Notes: generated from the letters alone by a model not told the origin. A DNA stretch of 64,000 bases from Nostoc linckia z4 (GCF_002608075.1 NZ_LAHA01000007.1:122131-186130), one strand, 5' to 3'. Counted from the stretch's first letter, positions 24,999-35,604 are shown. Translations and numbers: made by a program.

Positions 24999-26567
24999 AT
25001 GACTCAACTTAATGGCAACCACACCAACGGTAATTATAAAAACGGAGCAAAACAAGATTCACCTGTTGTCACCAAACAACAGAAAGTTGCTTCAGAATCC
25101 TTAATTAAGTCAACTCCCCAAGAGTTTGAACAGTCCGTTATTTTGCGCCAATCTCCACTGTGGTCGCGTACAATTATGGTCACTTTAATGGCCTTAGCTT
25201 GTTTTGGAATTGCTTGGGCTTATTTTGCCAAAATCGAGCAAGTAGTACCAGCAACAGGGCAACTAAAACCCGAAGGAACAGTCAAAGATGTTCAGGCTCC
25301 TGTGAGTGGAGTGGTCAAAGCACTTTATGTCAAAGATGGACAAGAAGTTAAGGAAGGAGATTTGTTATTAACTTTTGATTCCATTGCCTCTGTTGCGGAA
25401 TTAAATTCTTTGAATAAAATTCGTGTAGCGTTAACTAAAGAAAATCAAATTTACCGGCGATTATTGGGAGCAAGTACCGCCACCACATCAGAATTATTAT
25501 TTTTGCGTAGTAACTTGCCGTCAGAAACTACTTTTTTATTAAAAAGTCGGGCTGCCCTAGTAGCAGAAAATGATTTATTGCGGACTCAATTAAGAAACTC
25601 CGGTCAAAATTATGCACTGGGAATTGACGAACAACAACGCCTACAAGCTGCCAAACAGGAATTAGATTCTCGTTCGGGGGCGGCGCGGTTAGAAGTGGAA
25701 AAAATCAGAAAACAACTGACTCAAACTCAAGTTAAATTAGAAGATAGTAAATCAAGTTTAGCTATTCAACAAAGAATTTTAGATAAACTAAAAATATTAT
25801 CAGAAGAAGGTGGAATTTCTCAGCTTCAGTATCTCAACCAACAACAAGAAGTCCAAAACCGCACAGCTGAAGTAGCACAATTAGGCGAAGAAATCAAACG
25901 TCTCCAGTTCGACATTGAAAAAGGGCAGGAAGAGGTAAGCAATACAGTAGCTATCACTGACAAAAACGTTTTGGATAAAATAGCTGACAATAAAAAACGT
26001 ATTGCGGAAATCGATAGCCAATTCATGAAAGTTGTGCTAGATAACGAGCAACGTTTAGCAGATATAAATAGTAAAATTTCCCAATCAGAGTTAAACGTCA
26101 AATATCAAGAACTCCGCGCACCAGTATCCGGAACAGTCTTTGATTTGCAAGCCAAAAACCCAGGATTTGTAGCCAATCCCACTACAAAACTGATGCAAAT
26201 TGTACCCAATGAAAAATATATAGGTGAAGTTTTCATTACTAATAAAGACATCGGTTTTGTGCGAAAAAATATGAAAGTAGATGTCAGGATTGACTCTTTT
26301 CCTTACAGTGAATTTGGTGACATTAAAGGTGAAGTGGCCGGGATAGGTTCGGATGCTTTACCACCAGATCAAACGCATCAATTTTATCGATTCCCGGCAA
26401 AAATTCATCTGGATAGACAATCTTTAGTGATTAAAGGTAAAACCGTTTCTTTACAGTCAGGGATGTCTATCAGTGCTAATATCAAAGTCCGAGAAGAACG
26501 AACTGTATTGAGTCTGTTCACTGAGTTATTCACCAAGCAAGTTGATACTCTTAAAGAGGTGCGTTGA
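24999..26567 (+). CDS. HlyD-family periplasmic adaptor of type I secretion
   Basis: The N-terminal ~55 residues are polar and cytoplasmic. One membrane helix follows (TIMVTLMALACFGIAWAYF, about 58-78). Then come the first half of a lipoyl/barrel-sandwich domain (VQAPVSGVVKALYVKDGQEVKEGDLLL), a long coiled coil (about 180-360, rich in LEVEKIRKQLTQTQVKLEDSK-type heptads), the second lipoyl half (YQELRAPVSGTVFDL) and a beta-barrel C-terminal region. HlyD proteins bridge the inner-membrane ABC exporter to TolC. The preceding DNA is the AAATCCAAAATCC dispersed repeat, and the start codon immediately follows it. It pairs with the upstream exporter. Confidence 0.92.
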   Translation: MTQLNGNHTNGNYKNGAKQDSPVVTKQQKVASESLIKSTPQEFEQSVILRQSPLWSRTIMVTLMALACFGIAWAYFAKIEQVVPATGQLKPEGTVKDVQAPVSGVVKALYVKDGQEVKEGDLLLTFDSIASVAELNSLNKIRVALTKENQIYRRLLGASTATTSELLFLRSNLPSETTFLLKSRAALVAENDLLRTQLRNSGQNYALGIDEQQRLQAAKQELDSRSGAARLEVEKIRKQLTQTQVKLEDSKSSLAIQQRILDKLKILSEEGGISQLQYLNQQQEVQNRTAEVAQLGEEIKRLQFDIEKGQEEVSNTVAITDKNVLDKIADNKKRIAEIDSQFMKVVLDNEQRLADINSKISQSELNVKYQELRAPVSGTVFDLQAKNPGFVANPTTKLMQIVPNEKYIGEVFITNKDIGFVRKNMKVDVRIDSFPYSEFGDIKGEVAGIGSDALPPDQTHQFYRFPAKIHLDRQSLVIKGKTVSLQSGMSISANIKVREERTVLSLFTELFTKQVDTLKEVR

Positions 26568-26589
26568 TTTGTAGCTAAATTGGTGATTT

Positions 26590-26663
26590 GGGGCGAACGG
26601 CTGCATTGAGGATTTGGGGGGAACGGCTGAATTGATGATTTGGGGGGAACAGCCGTTCGCCCC
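26590..26663. terminator. Long hairpin between convergent genes, likely bidirectional terminator
   Basis: GGGGCGAACGGCTG (26590-26603) is a perfect 14-bp inverted match of CAGCCGTTCGCCCC (26650-26663). Between them are two more direct copies of GATTTGGGG-GAACGGCTG. It sits between the convergent hlyD-like and metal-binding protein genes. Confidence 0.6.
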
Positions 26664-26669
26664 TACTAA

Positions 26670-27653
26670 TTATTTTGCTTGAAACATTAAATATGTGCCT
26701 CCCAAACCTTCGACAATTGTGCGTGTATTAGCAATCATCATTTTTTGATAAGTATCTGCTTCGCCTCCAGGTTCTCCGAGTCCCTCAGAATATAGCTGTC
26801 TTTTAGAAGTTTTCACGTCAGCTTCTGTGGCTACAGATTGAATTAAATTAGGGTTAATTGCTACTTCAGGAAAAATAGTTGGTACTTTAGCCTGTTTAAT
26901 ATTTTTAGCCAAATTATTTACTCGTAGAGTTGTCAGTTTTTCTTGACTGCTAATACCCTCCATTCCCCCTGCTAATGAAATACCGTATGCTTTGGCATAA
27001 TAACCAAATGCATCAGAGGTGGTAACTAGCCTGCGTTGTTTGGTGGGAATACTAGCGATTCTTGATGCAATCCACTGATCTAATTGAGTGAGTTCATTGG
27101 TAATTTTTTGGGTGTTGTTTGTATAAAGTTCGGCATCACTAGATGTTAGTTTCTTCAAGTTACTATTGATGACTTCCACCATTGCGATCGCATTTTTAGT
27201 ATTATGCCAAATATGCGGATCGTTCACCCTTTTACCACCTTGGATAAATTTTTGTGGGTTAGACACAGCAGCTTGAGCAACGGCTATTTTTGGTGCAGAA
27301 TTTTTAGTGCTTTTAATTAATTTGATGACATTTGGCTCAAAATTATAACCAGTATAAAGAATCAAATTAGCTTGCTCAATAGCTTTACGATCTTCCGGTT
27401 TCGGTTTATAAATTTTGGCATTGGCGTTAGGGGAAATTAAACAAGTCAGATTAACTGTATTTTCTGCAACTTGTCTAGTTAAGTCACAAAGTAAACTTGT
27501 GGTTGCTACCACTCGCGGAAGATTTTCATTCACCTCAACACTAGTCTGAGTAAATGTAGTTCTTACAGCTTGATTCCCACACCCAACAAATCCAACTGTC
27601 AAGACAACAAGAATAGCTCGTAATAAATTATTTTTTGGTGATTTTTTTGACAT
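26670..27653 (-). CDS. Zn/Mn-type ABC transporter substrate-binding lipoprotein with altered metal ligands
   Basis: The lipoprotein signal ends at Cys25 (GFVGC). The cluster A-I fold is evident from VVATTSLLCDLTRQVA, KIYKPKPEDRKAIEQANLILYTG, NDPHIWHNTKNA, TTSDAFGYYAKAYG and GEADTYQKMMIANTRTIVEGL. ZnuA/PsaA/MntC proteins bind the metal with His-His-Glu(or His)-Asp. Hand alignment gives Lys80 in place of the first His, His147 for the second, Ser213 (followed by Asp214) for the third and Glu290 for the fourth. Only one canonical ligand remains, with an extra His150 nearby. It also lacks the His-rich loop of many ZnuA proteins. No permease or ATPase gene is adjacent, so it is an orphan component. 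A Zur/Fur-like palindrome upstream suggests repression by metal. It may bind metal in an unusual way or serve another ligand. Confidence 0.85.
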   Translation of the reverse strand: MSKKSPKNNLLRAILVVLTVGFVGCGNQAVRTTFTQTSVEVNENLPRVVATTSLLCDLTRQVAENTVNLTCLISPNANAKIYKPKPEDRKAIEQANLILYTGYNFEPNVIKLIKSTKNSAPKIAVAQAAVSNPQKFIQGGKRVNDPHIWHNTKNAIAMVEVINSNLKKLTSSDAELYTNNTQKITNELTQLDQWIASRIASIPTKQRRLVTTSDAFGYYAKAYGISLAGGMEGISSQEKLTTLRVNNLAKNIKQAKVPTIFPEVAINPNLIQSVATEADVKTSKRQLYSEGLGEPGGEADTYQKMMIANTRTIVEGLGGTYLMFQAK

Positions 27654-28321
27654 CCTTATCTCCTACTGGATGCATAAAAAAGATAATCATTATTATTGAA
27701 GAATTCAACAAACAAGGTTTTTGCAAACAAAATGTAGCTTTACGCGACGGGCTGTAAAACTGCTAACGGTAAAAGCACCAAGATACGAGGCGATGCTGGG
27801 GTGTCTCTTTGGTAGAAAATATATTGCAGTCTTTAACCATCTGCATCAAGCAACTATACCATTGTGCTGATGTGCCGTCAAAATCGCAAATTGATTGTGG
27901 AAAGGAACATGGTGATGGCGTGGCGTATCCCTTATACGGGTTGCAGGGAGCAAAGCAATTCCTGAATCTAAGGCAATTGTAGCTGTGCTTTGATGAGGAG
28001 TGGATATGTATTTGTTACAAAATTGCAAAATAGAGGATTTTTCACCATTAATCAATTATTGTTGCTTCCGGAAAAAAAGCTATATTTAGGAAAAGCTAGC
28101 GATCGCCAACTCAGCAAACTCCAAAAAATGAATTATTTCACTTCAAGTCGTGGATTGTTGACTGTTAATTGTTGATTGTTAACTGTGAACCCTCAACAGT
28201 TAAACACCCCCGAATTTCCTATATTCCACTCCCCGCTTACCATATATCTATATAACTTCAAAAATCAAAGCCCATTACTTGTAAAATAACTCCTCAAAGC
28301 TGACACTAGTCAAAATAAACG
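27654..28321. other. Divergent intergenic region, 668 bp
   Basis: Besides the Zur/Fur-like box it contains a TGTTGAC-type repeat near 28150-28200. Short open frames at 27846-28055 (minus) and 27990-28175 (plus) overlap each other, and neither has recognisable features. No other signal seen. Confidence 0.5.
27681..27695 (-). promoter_or_regulatory. Zur/Fur-like operator upstream of the metal-binding protein gene
   Basis: AGATAATCATTATTA matches the Zur-type palindrome TGATAATCATTATCA at 13 of 15 positions. The inner ATAATCATTAT is perfectly symmetric. It lies 28 bp upstream of the start codon, where a repressor would block transcription. Zur is favoured by the product, but Fur boxes look similar. 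Confidence 0.6.
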
Positions 28322-28666
28322 ATGGTCATTTTAGTTGTCACAATTAACACTTTCATTTCGTTGATATTACTCTATGTTGCTTTGCAGGTGTGGCAACTCA
28401 AGCAGCAACTAGCATCTGTAGCAGATACCTTAACTGCCTATGAAATTTGTACCCATACAACACTGCATGAAGCACCGGAAAATATTTATTTAAATCAGCA
28501 ATATATTTATAACTTACGGCAGAGAAACCAAATACTAAAGATACAAATTCTACAAGTACAGCAAATTATCAGTCTGATTGTGTTAGGGCGACAAATCTGG
28601 CAGCGTTATTTTCGTAGACCACACTTAATATCTACAAAAACAAGGAACTTACAATTAAAAAAATAA
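28322..28666 (+). CDS. Small hypothetical membrane-anchored protein
   Basis: I do not recognise the family. The 114-residue protein has one strongly hydrophobic N-terminal helix (VILVVTINTFISLILLYVAL) followed by a helical, Gln-rich, probably coiled-coil segment (about 25-85) and a basic C-terminus (RYFRRPHL, KTRNLQLKK). A second weakly hydrophobic stretch (QIISLIVLG) lies near residue 83. It precedes the YtxH and DUF948-like genes, two other small membrane-anchored helical proteins on the same strand, which may point to a shared envelope role. The gap contains repeats, so co-transcription is unsure. Confidence 0.65.
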   Translation: MVILVVTINTFISLILLYVALQVWQLKQQLASVADTLTAYEICTHTTLHEAPENIYLNQQYIYNLRQRNQILKIQILQVQQIISLIVLGRQIWQRYFRRPHLISTKTRNLQLKK

Positions 28667-29009
28667 CCAATCACGAGTTTTCTGTTTCCTTTAGAAAAAG
28701 TCCACTTCTCAACTTGGACGAAGTTTAAATTCTGACTTGTGAATTATTAGAATAAAAGCAACATTTGTGGCTGATATTTTGTCAGGATAGTCACTAACAC
28801 ACTGTAACCAAGTCCTACGGGGCGGGTATCGGGTGTCGTGGAGTGGGTGTGGGGAAAGGGGAAAGGTTTGAAATCCCTTACCCTTTCCCCAGCCCTCACA
28901 AAATCAAGATGTAGCTGCATCTACACAGTGTTACATATAGATAAAATTGTTTAAGTCTTGCAAGGGAGGAAAACCCACCTAAAATGGGTCTAAGGAGAGA
29001 AACAACACA
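28667..29009. other. Intergenic region, 343 bp
   Basis: A dispersed GGGGAAAGGGGAAAGG...CCCTTACCCTTTCCCC inverted repeat lies at 28846-28900. A short hairpin (AACCCA/TGGGTC, about 28972-28988) and a purine-rich GGAGAG precede the YtxH gene. Confidence 0.55.
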
Positions 29010-29360
29010 ATGTCTAATAATCGTTCTGGAATATTTGTTGGCGGTTTGATGCTAGGGGCTACCATCGGTGCTTTAGCCGGTTTACTAGTTGCTCCACGCA
29101 CAGGGCGCGAAACGCGTAAAATTTTGCAAAAATCTGCCAATGCCATCCCAGAATTGGCAGAAGACATATCCACAAGCGTGCAAATCCAGGCGGATCGTCT
29201 TTCTGCCAGCGCATTGCGAAACTGGGATGAAACTTTAGATAGATTAAAAGAAGCGATCGCCGCAGGCGTAGATGCAAGTCAGCGAGAAAGCCAAGTCTTA
29301 AAGCGACAAACATCACCAGAAGACTCAGACTCAATTCCCCAGAAATTAGAAAGCTTATAA
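29010..29360 (+). CDS. YtxH domain-containing protein
   Basis: The N-terminus has the YtxH signature: GIFVGGLMLGATIGALAGLLVAPRTGRETR, a Gly-rich membrane helix followed by APRTG and a helical tail. The remainder (about 45-116) is an amphipathic helix region typical of the family. YtxH proteins are small stress-linked membrane-associated proteins of unknown biochemical role. The following gene starts only 11 bp downstream, so the two form an operon. The GGAGAG ribosome-binding site lies just upstream. Confidence 0.88.
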   Translation: MSNNRSGIFVGGLMLGATIGALAGLLVAPRTGRETRKILQKSANAIPELAEDISTSVQIQADRLSASALRNWDETLDRLKEAIAAGVDASQRESQVLKRQTSPEDSDSIPQKLESL

Positions 29361-29371
29361 ATGATCTAACC

Positions 29372-29911
29372 GTGATTGACCCCCTGTTTTGGTTGGGATT
29401 TTCCTTACTCTTAGTCGCCACAAGCTTAACTGCCGTTTTAGTGGCGGCCATACCGGCTTTGCAGGAGTTAGCACGCGCAGCCCGGAGTGCAGAAAAGTTA
29501 TTTGACACACTCTCGCGAGAATTACCGCCTACCCTAGACGCTATCCGCGTCACAGGTTTAGAAATTACTGACTTAACTGATGATGTCAGTCAAGGCGTAA
29601 AAAGTGCCAGTCAAGTTGTCAAACAAGTTGACCAAAGCCTTGATACTGCCAGAAAACAAGCTCAAAACCTGCAAGTAGGTACACGCAGCATCTTAGTTGG
29701 CGTCAAAGCCGCTTGGAGAAACTTCACGCGCCAAAAACCAACAAGACGAATTAGCGATCGCCTCGTCAGCAATGAAAAACCAACACTCACGTTGCGAGAA
29801 CGAGAATTGTTGAGACAAGAAAATCACCGCATCAAGCCAGAAGTCTACCGCGCCAATGACAGCTACAACGACACTGCTAACTGGGAAACAGATTTTGATG
29901 ATGAAGAGTGA
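29372..29911 (+). CDS. DUF948-like membrane-anchored helical protein
   Basis: A single N-terminal membrane helix (LFWLGFSLLLVATSLTAVLVAAIPAL) is followed by a long amphipathic helical region (about 35-105; LARAARSAEKLFDTLSRELPPTLDAI... QVVKQVDQSLDTAR), then a basic segment and an acidic C-terminus (WETDFDDEE). This resembles DUF948 proteins, often found next to YtxH genes in cyanobacteria and Gram-positives. The GTG start overlaps no upstream gene and lies 11 bp after YtxH. The acid C-terminus is likely cytoplasmic. Function unknown. Confidence 0.8.
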   Translation: MIDPLFWLGFSLLLVATSLTAVLVAAIPALQELARAARSAEKLFDTLSRELPPTLDAIRVTGLEITDLTDDVSQGVKSASQVVKQVDQSLDTARKQAQNLQVGTRSILVGVKAAWRNFTRQKPTRRISDRLVSNEKPTLTLRERELLRQENHRIKPEVYRANDSYNDTANWETDFDDEE

Positions 29912-30075
29912 ATTATAAATTGGGCATGGGGTATAGGGCATTGGGGATTGGGTATTGGGGTGTTGACTGTTGACTGTTGAGTGTTCAGTGAGAAGTTATT
30001 ATTCGTCTTTCCCTCATCCCCATGCCCCATGCCCGATGCCCCATGCCCCATGCCCCATACCCAATCCCCCAAAAA
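29912..30075. repeat. Heptamer tandem repeats (CCCATGC/GGGCATT and TGTTGAC families)
   Basis: GGGCATGGGGTATAGGGCATTGGGG is followed by GTTGACTGTTGACTGTTGAG, then the complementary CCCCATGCCCGATGCCCCATG run. The two G- and C-rich halves can pair into a long hairpin between genes. Confidence 0.85.
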
Positions 30076-30195
30076 CGTTTTGCTTTGATCCCTAAGATTA
30101 GAGTAAAGTAAACAAGTGTAAAGAAGTATGATTTTTCAGTACTCTTTTAAAACAACTTGTTCACTTTTACCTTTGATATTTCTATAAAAACGTTC

Positions 30196-31002
30196 ATGCA
30201 GTCTTGTTTTTGGCGACGAATCCTGGTATCCATTGCAGTGTTTTTTCTGGCTGGGTCAATTTGGGTAATGCATTCTCCTCCAGCAATGGCTTATGACAAT
30301 CCTGACTTGCTTCCAAAGACCTTTACCCCAGTTGTAGACTTAGCTAAATCTCTTCCCGAACTGCAAGAAGAAAAACTTGTCAAAGATTTAGAGCAGTTTG
30401 AAGCTGATACGGGCTGGAAATTACGAGTGTTGACTCAGTATGACCGCACTCCTGGTCGGGCAGTGATTAATTATTGGGGCTTAGATGATAAAAGTATTTT
30501 GCTAGTTGCTGATTCTCGCGGTGGCAACATCCTCAGCTTTAGTGTCGGTGACGCTGTTTATGAACTTTTACCCCGGACTTTCTGGATAGAACTGCAAACC
30601 AGGTTCGGCAATTTGTACTTTGTACGCGAACAAGGCGAAGACCAAGCCATTTTGCAAGCTTTAGAATCTGTTAAAGGCTGTTTACTCAAAGGTGGTTGCA
30701 ATGTTGTCCCCGGACTGCCGCGAGAACAGTGGATTCTCACCTTGATTACTTCAGTAATTGGTGGGATAATCTGCGGGTTTGCAGCTCAACCCCGCGAACA
30801 AGGTCAAGTTTTTGCTTGGCAATGGGCTTTAATTTTCTCTCCTTTATGGGGAATCTTGTTTATTGCCTTTGGCATCGGCCCAGTAGTGACACGTACAAGC
30901 GACTGGTTACCCCTAGTTCGTAATATTTCTGGGTTTCTCATTGGCGCTTTAGTTGCTTATCTATCTCCTGTGTTCAGTCGGCCTTCTTCCACCAATGAGT
31001 GA
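30196..31002 (+). CDS. TPM-domain (Psb32/TLP18.3-like) membrane protein
   Basis: The ATG at 30196 is preferred over an upstream TTG because it gives a clean signal peptide (MQSCFWRRILVSIAVFFLAG... AMA-YDNP). The lumenal/periplasmic TPM domain (about 37-170) shows DNPDLLPK, LEQFEADTGWKLRVLTQYDRTPG and LLVADSRGGNILSFSVGD. Two or three membrane helices follow (TLITSVIGGIICGFAA, WALIFSPLWGILFIAFGIG, ISGFLIGALVAYLSP). Psb32 is a TPM protein needed to protect or repair photosystem II under light stress. Whether this one is the Psb32 orthologue cannot be decided here. The protein is longer at the C-terminus than the soluble plant TLP18.3. Confidence 0.85.
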   Translation: MQSCFWRRILVSIAVFFLAGSIWVMHSPPAMAYDNPDLLPKTFTPVVDLAKSLPELQEEKLVKDLEQFEADTGWKLRVLTQYDRTPGRAVINYWGLDDKSILLVADSRGGNILSFSVGDAVYELLPRTFWIELQTRFGNLYFVREQGEDQAILQALESVKGCLLKGGCNVVPGLPREQWILTLITSVIGGIICGFAAQPREQGQVFAWQWALIFSPLWGILFIAFGIGPVVTRTSDWLPLVRNISGFLIGALVAYLSPVFSRPSSTNE

Positions 31003-31429
31003 GGAGGTAGGAGTGAGGAGGTAGGAGTGAGGAGGTAGGAGTTAGGAGTTAGGAGTGGTGAGGTAGGAGTGATGAGTGCTAACTCCTAAATTCTCAATTA
31101 CAAATCACATCTGAATATGAATTAGAAACATCTCTTATTTCATAAGGGTTTCTAGATTCACCTAAAATCATTGTTTTGGGATTACTTATGAAATCACAAG
31201 GGTTTCAAGACTTAATTCACATTAAAGGTAACTCCAAACTCCAAACTCCAAACTTCTAACTTTTAACTCCCAACTCCTAACTCCCAACTCCTAACTCCTA
31301 ACTCCTAACTCCTAACTCCTAACTCCTAACTCCTAACTTCTAACTCCCAACTCCTAACTTCTAACTTTTAACTCCTAACTCTCTGAAACTGATAAGCTGA
31401 AAGCTAAATATTTGAGAAGCTCAACAACA
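31003..31429. repeat. Dense TTAGGAG/CTCCTAA tandem repeat block, 427 bp
   Basis: GTGAGGAGGTAGGAGT units (31003-31081) face an array of AACTCCTAACTCCTAACTCC heptamers (about 31216-31383) with AT-rich DNA between. The two arms are complementary. No gene is present; the promoter of the methylmutase gene must lie in or next to the array. Confidence 0.85.
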
Positions 31430-32056
31430 ATGGAATGGCACGTAACTGATGCTCAAAGTTTAGCAATCATCGATAGTGAAATTGGCGATCATGTATTTTC
31501 ACCAGCAGAGTATGAAATTGTGCGTCGGGTAATCTACGCCACGGCTGACTTTGAGTATAAGTCTTTGATTCGCTTTTCTGAGCGTGCCTTGCAAGCTGGA
31601 GCGGCAGCCTTAGCTGCCCGTACCACGATTGTGGTAGATGTACCAATGGTACAAGTAGGTATTGCTTACGATATCCAAAATACCTTTGCCAATCCAGTGT
31701 ATTGCAGTATGGAAGCTTTGACACGCCCCCAAAAAGAAAAAACACGGGCTGCTTGGGGAATAGAAACTCTGGCCAAGCGTTATCCAGAGGGTATTTTTGT
31801 GGTAGGTCAAGCCCAAACCGCATTAACAGCATTAGTGGATTTAATCGAAGCTGAGGAAATTAGACCGGCTTTAATAATCGCGACTCCGGCGGGATTTGTA
31901 AATGTTGATGCCAAGGCGCGTTTACAAGAATCTCTGGTTCCCCACATCACCATAGAAAATCGCAAAGGTAATGCAGTTATAGCTGCTGCCATCGTTGACG
32001 GATTAGTAGATTTGGCTTGGCAAGCCTATGGGCAAGATAAGAATCGAGGCAGCTAA
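31430..32056 (+). CDS. cobH: Precorrin-8X methylmutase
   Basis: It catalyses the C11-to-C12 methyl shift that converts precorrin-8X to hydrogenobyrinate (CobH) or the cobalt form (CbiC) in cobalamin synthesis. Matching segments are FSPAEYEIVRRVIYATADFEY, AGAAALAARTTIVVDVPMVQVGI, the substrate loop TRPQKEKTRAAWGIETL and ATPAGFVNVDAKARLQESLVPHITIENRKGNAVIAAAIVDGL. The catalytic His of the family is not obvious in the usual place, though Thr/Arg substrate contacts are. I chose the ATG at 31430 over TTG at 31412 because MEWHVTDAQSLAIID is the natural N-terminus. No other cobalamin gene is adjacent and no cobalamin riboswitch is visible upstream. Confidence 0.9.
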   Translation: MEWHVTDAQSLAIIDSEIGDHVFSPAEYEIVRRVIYATADFEYKSLIRFSERALQAGAAALAARTTIVVDVPMVQVGIAYDIQNTFANPVYCSMEALTRPQKEKTRAAWGIETLAKRYPEGIFVVGQAQTALTALVDLIEAEEIRPALIIATPAGFVNVDAKARLQESLVPHITIENRKGNAVIAAAIVDGLVDLAWQAYGQDKNRGS

Positions 32057-32156
32057 GGAAGTCGGCTCTGTGCTATTCTGTATCCAAAAGAGTATTCATA
32101 ATTAGTGAATATCCTGATATTTTTATTGAATACTACCGAGTAAGGAGCTTAATACT

Positions 32157-33569
32157 GTGGTAACTGAGGGTTTAACTTTAAGTGCTTATATTGCAATCCC
32201 CGTAGTTTTAAGTCTTTTACTGGAGGGAGACAACATAAAAGTATCTGTAATTAAAAATGTTAGCCAACAGTCTATCGAACAACAAGCGATCGCTCCCAAT
32301 CCCCAGCTAATTAGCACTAAAACAACTGGAAAAACATACTACGTTAGTGGCAAGGGAAACGACAAAAATAACGGACTTTCCACTTCATCGCCTTTTAAGA
32401 CTATTCAAAAGGCAGCAAATCTCACCAAGCCCGGAGACACCGTACTCATCATGAACGGAGTCTACACAAATGCAAATCCCAAAGGAGATGTACTAACCAT
32501 TACTCGCTCTGGAACTGCGAATGCATGGATTAAATTTAAAGCATATCCTGGACATTCCCCAAAACTTAAACTCAATGGATGGCATGGAGTTTTGATTAAC
32601 AATGGAGCTTCATATATTGAAGTTAACGGGCTTGAAGTCATAGGAAATAATGCCAATGTTACTCTTGAATATGCCATGAGCCAGAAGAGTAATAGAGGGA
32701 ATCCGCTTACAAATGGAAACTGTATTAGTGTAGATGGACGAAAAGGAAGCTATCCCCACCACATACGTATTGTTAACAACAAAACACATAGCTGTGGTGG
32801 TTCAGGCATTGGAGTCATTGAAGCGGATTATGTGACTATAGATAATAACGTCGTGTTCGATAATGCCTGGTACGGCGTTTATGCTAGCAGTGGCATTTCA
32901 TTGCTACGTAACAGAGACTTTGATGATTATCAGGGATATAAGATATTCGTCACCAATAACAAAGTCTACAATAATCGGCAATATATTCCCTGGATTAAGA
33001 CCGGAACTATCACCGACGGAAATGGCATCATTCTCGATAGTTTCACTAAGGAAAAAAACTCAACATACCCTCCATATAAAGGACGTACTTTAGTAAAAAA
33101 TAATCTGACATTTAATAACGGTGGTTCAGGAATTCATGCATTTTATAGTGACAATATTGATATCATCAACAACACAGCTTTTTTAAATAATCAGACTCCA
33201 GAACTTAAACTAGGACAAATATTTACTCAGATGTCATCTGATGTGAAAATTTTAAATAATATTCTCTATGCTTTTCCTGGCAAACAAGTTAACAGCAACA
33301 GTAAAGGTAAAAACGTTACTTTTGATTACAACATATACCTGAATACTTCATCTGCAAATGTCAAAGGGCCTAACGATATTGTTGCAGATGCAAATTTTAT
33401 CAAGGCACATTCCACTTTGAAAAAAATAGCTGGTGATTGGAACTCACAATTATCTAAGCAAAATCGCTCTGCACCAACTTCTATCAAACTTGATTCGGCA
33501 AGTGTTGTTTGCGAACCAGTGACTTATACTCTCAAAGATAAAGTCATCAAGGTGGGATGTTCGCGTTAG
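32157..33569 (+). CDS. Secreted right-handed parallel beta-helix protein (pectate-lyase-like)
   Basis: Residues about 60-105 show the start of a PL9/DUF1565-type beta-helix: TYYVSGKGNDKNNGLSTSSPFKTIQKAANLTKPGDTVLIMNGVY. Repeated coil turns with Asn ladders follow (HIRIVNNKTHSCGGSGIGV, YVTIDNNVVFDNAWYGVYA, RTLVKNNLTFNNGGSGIHAF, NIDIINNTAFLNN, DVKILNNILY). Such proteins bind or cleave acidic polysaccharides. The N-terminus (GTG start with AAGGAG 9 nt upstream; VTEGLTLSAYIAIPVVLSLLLEG) is hydrophobic but lacks the usual basic residues and a clear cleavage site, so export is likely but atypical. Catalytic residues of PL9 lyases are not identified, and a structural role in sheath polysaccharide is equally possible. 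Confidence 0.82.
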   Translation: MVTEGLTLSAYIAIPVVLSLLLEGDNIKVSVIKNVSQQSIEQQAIAPNPQLISTKTTGKTYYVSGKGNDKNNGLSTSSPFKTIQKAANLTKPGDTVLIMNGVYTNANPKGDVLTITRSGTANAWIKFKAYPGHSPKLKLNGWHGVLINNGASYIEVNGLEVIGNNANVTLEYAMSQKSNRGNPLTNGNCISVDGRKGSYPHHIRIVNNKTHSCGGSGIGVIEADYVTIDNNVVFDNAWYGVYASSGISLLRNRDFDDYQGYKIFVTNNKVYNNRQYIPWIKTGTITDGNGIILDSFTKEKNSTYPPYKGRTLVKNNLTFNNGGSGIHAFYSDNIDIINNTAFLNNQTPELKLGQIFTQMSSDVKILNNILYAFPGKQVNSNSKGKNVTFDYNIYLNTSSANVKGPNDIVADANFIKAHSTLKKIAGDWNSQLSKQNRSAPTSIKLDSASVVCEPVTYTLKDKVIKVGCSR

Positions 33570-33797
33570 TAAATAAGCTGTTAACCAAAGAAAATTGCAC
33601 ATTAATTAGGGCGTGCTGAAAAAATTCTTTTTTGGGGATAGGGAACAATTTCACCCCTATTGTTTCCCATCTTTTGGACGCCAATAAATTGAAAATGCAA
33701 GGCTTTTAAGTCTTATATCCCTATTCTCTTGCACTTTTTTCTCCCAAAATAGCCACGAATGTCCTTAGAAACACAAATTACTAATGACTAATGACAC

Positions 33798-33833
33798 AAA
33801 AAACAGCCGCTTTTTTGTGGAGGCGGCTGTTTT
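33798..33833 (-). terminator. Rho-independent terminator of groESL
   Basis: AAAACAGCCGC (33800-33810) pairs perfectly with GCGGCTGTTTT (33823-33833). On the minus strand the stem is followed by a T run. It lies about 22 bp past the groEL stop. Confidence 0.88.
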
Positions 33834-33854
33834 CAAATAACGGACTATAGAGTA

Positions 33855-35495
<1,641 letters not shown>

Positions 35496-35525
35496 CTAAA
35501 TTCAAGGAGTAAGTCAATTTTTTTT

Positions 35526-35565
35526 CAATTGGGCATTGGGCATTGGGCATTGGGCATCGGGAAAA
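35526..35565. repeat. GGGCATT heptamer repeats between groES and groEL
   Basis: Four to five copies of TTGGGCA / CATTGGG occur inside the operon between two cotranscribed genes, within the groEL leader. Confidence 0.85.
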
Positions 35566-35604
35566 CTCTTTCCTATTCGCCATTCCCCTAACCCTACTCC
35601 CTTG

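Noticed and set aside
27846..28175. Two overlapping short frames on opposite strands
   Set aside because: Neither shows a domain, and each weakens the case for the other.
31216..31383. Possible CRISPR array
   Set aside because: The repeat unit is a contiguous 7-mer (CTCCTAA) with no unique spacers, so it is a short tandem repeat, not CRISPR. The same holds for other repeat blocks.
31190..31429. Cobalamin riboswitch ahead of the methylmutase gene
   Set aside because: The region is entirely heptamer repeat and AT-rich DNA; no B12-box-like or stem pattern seen.
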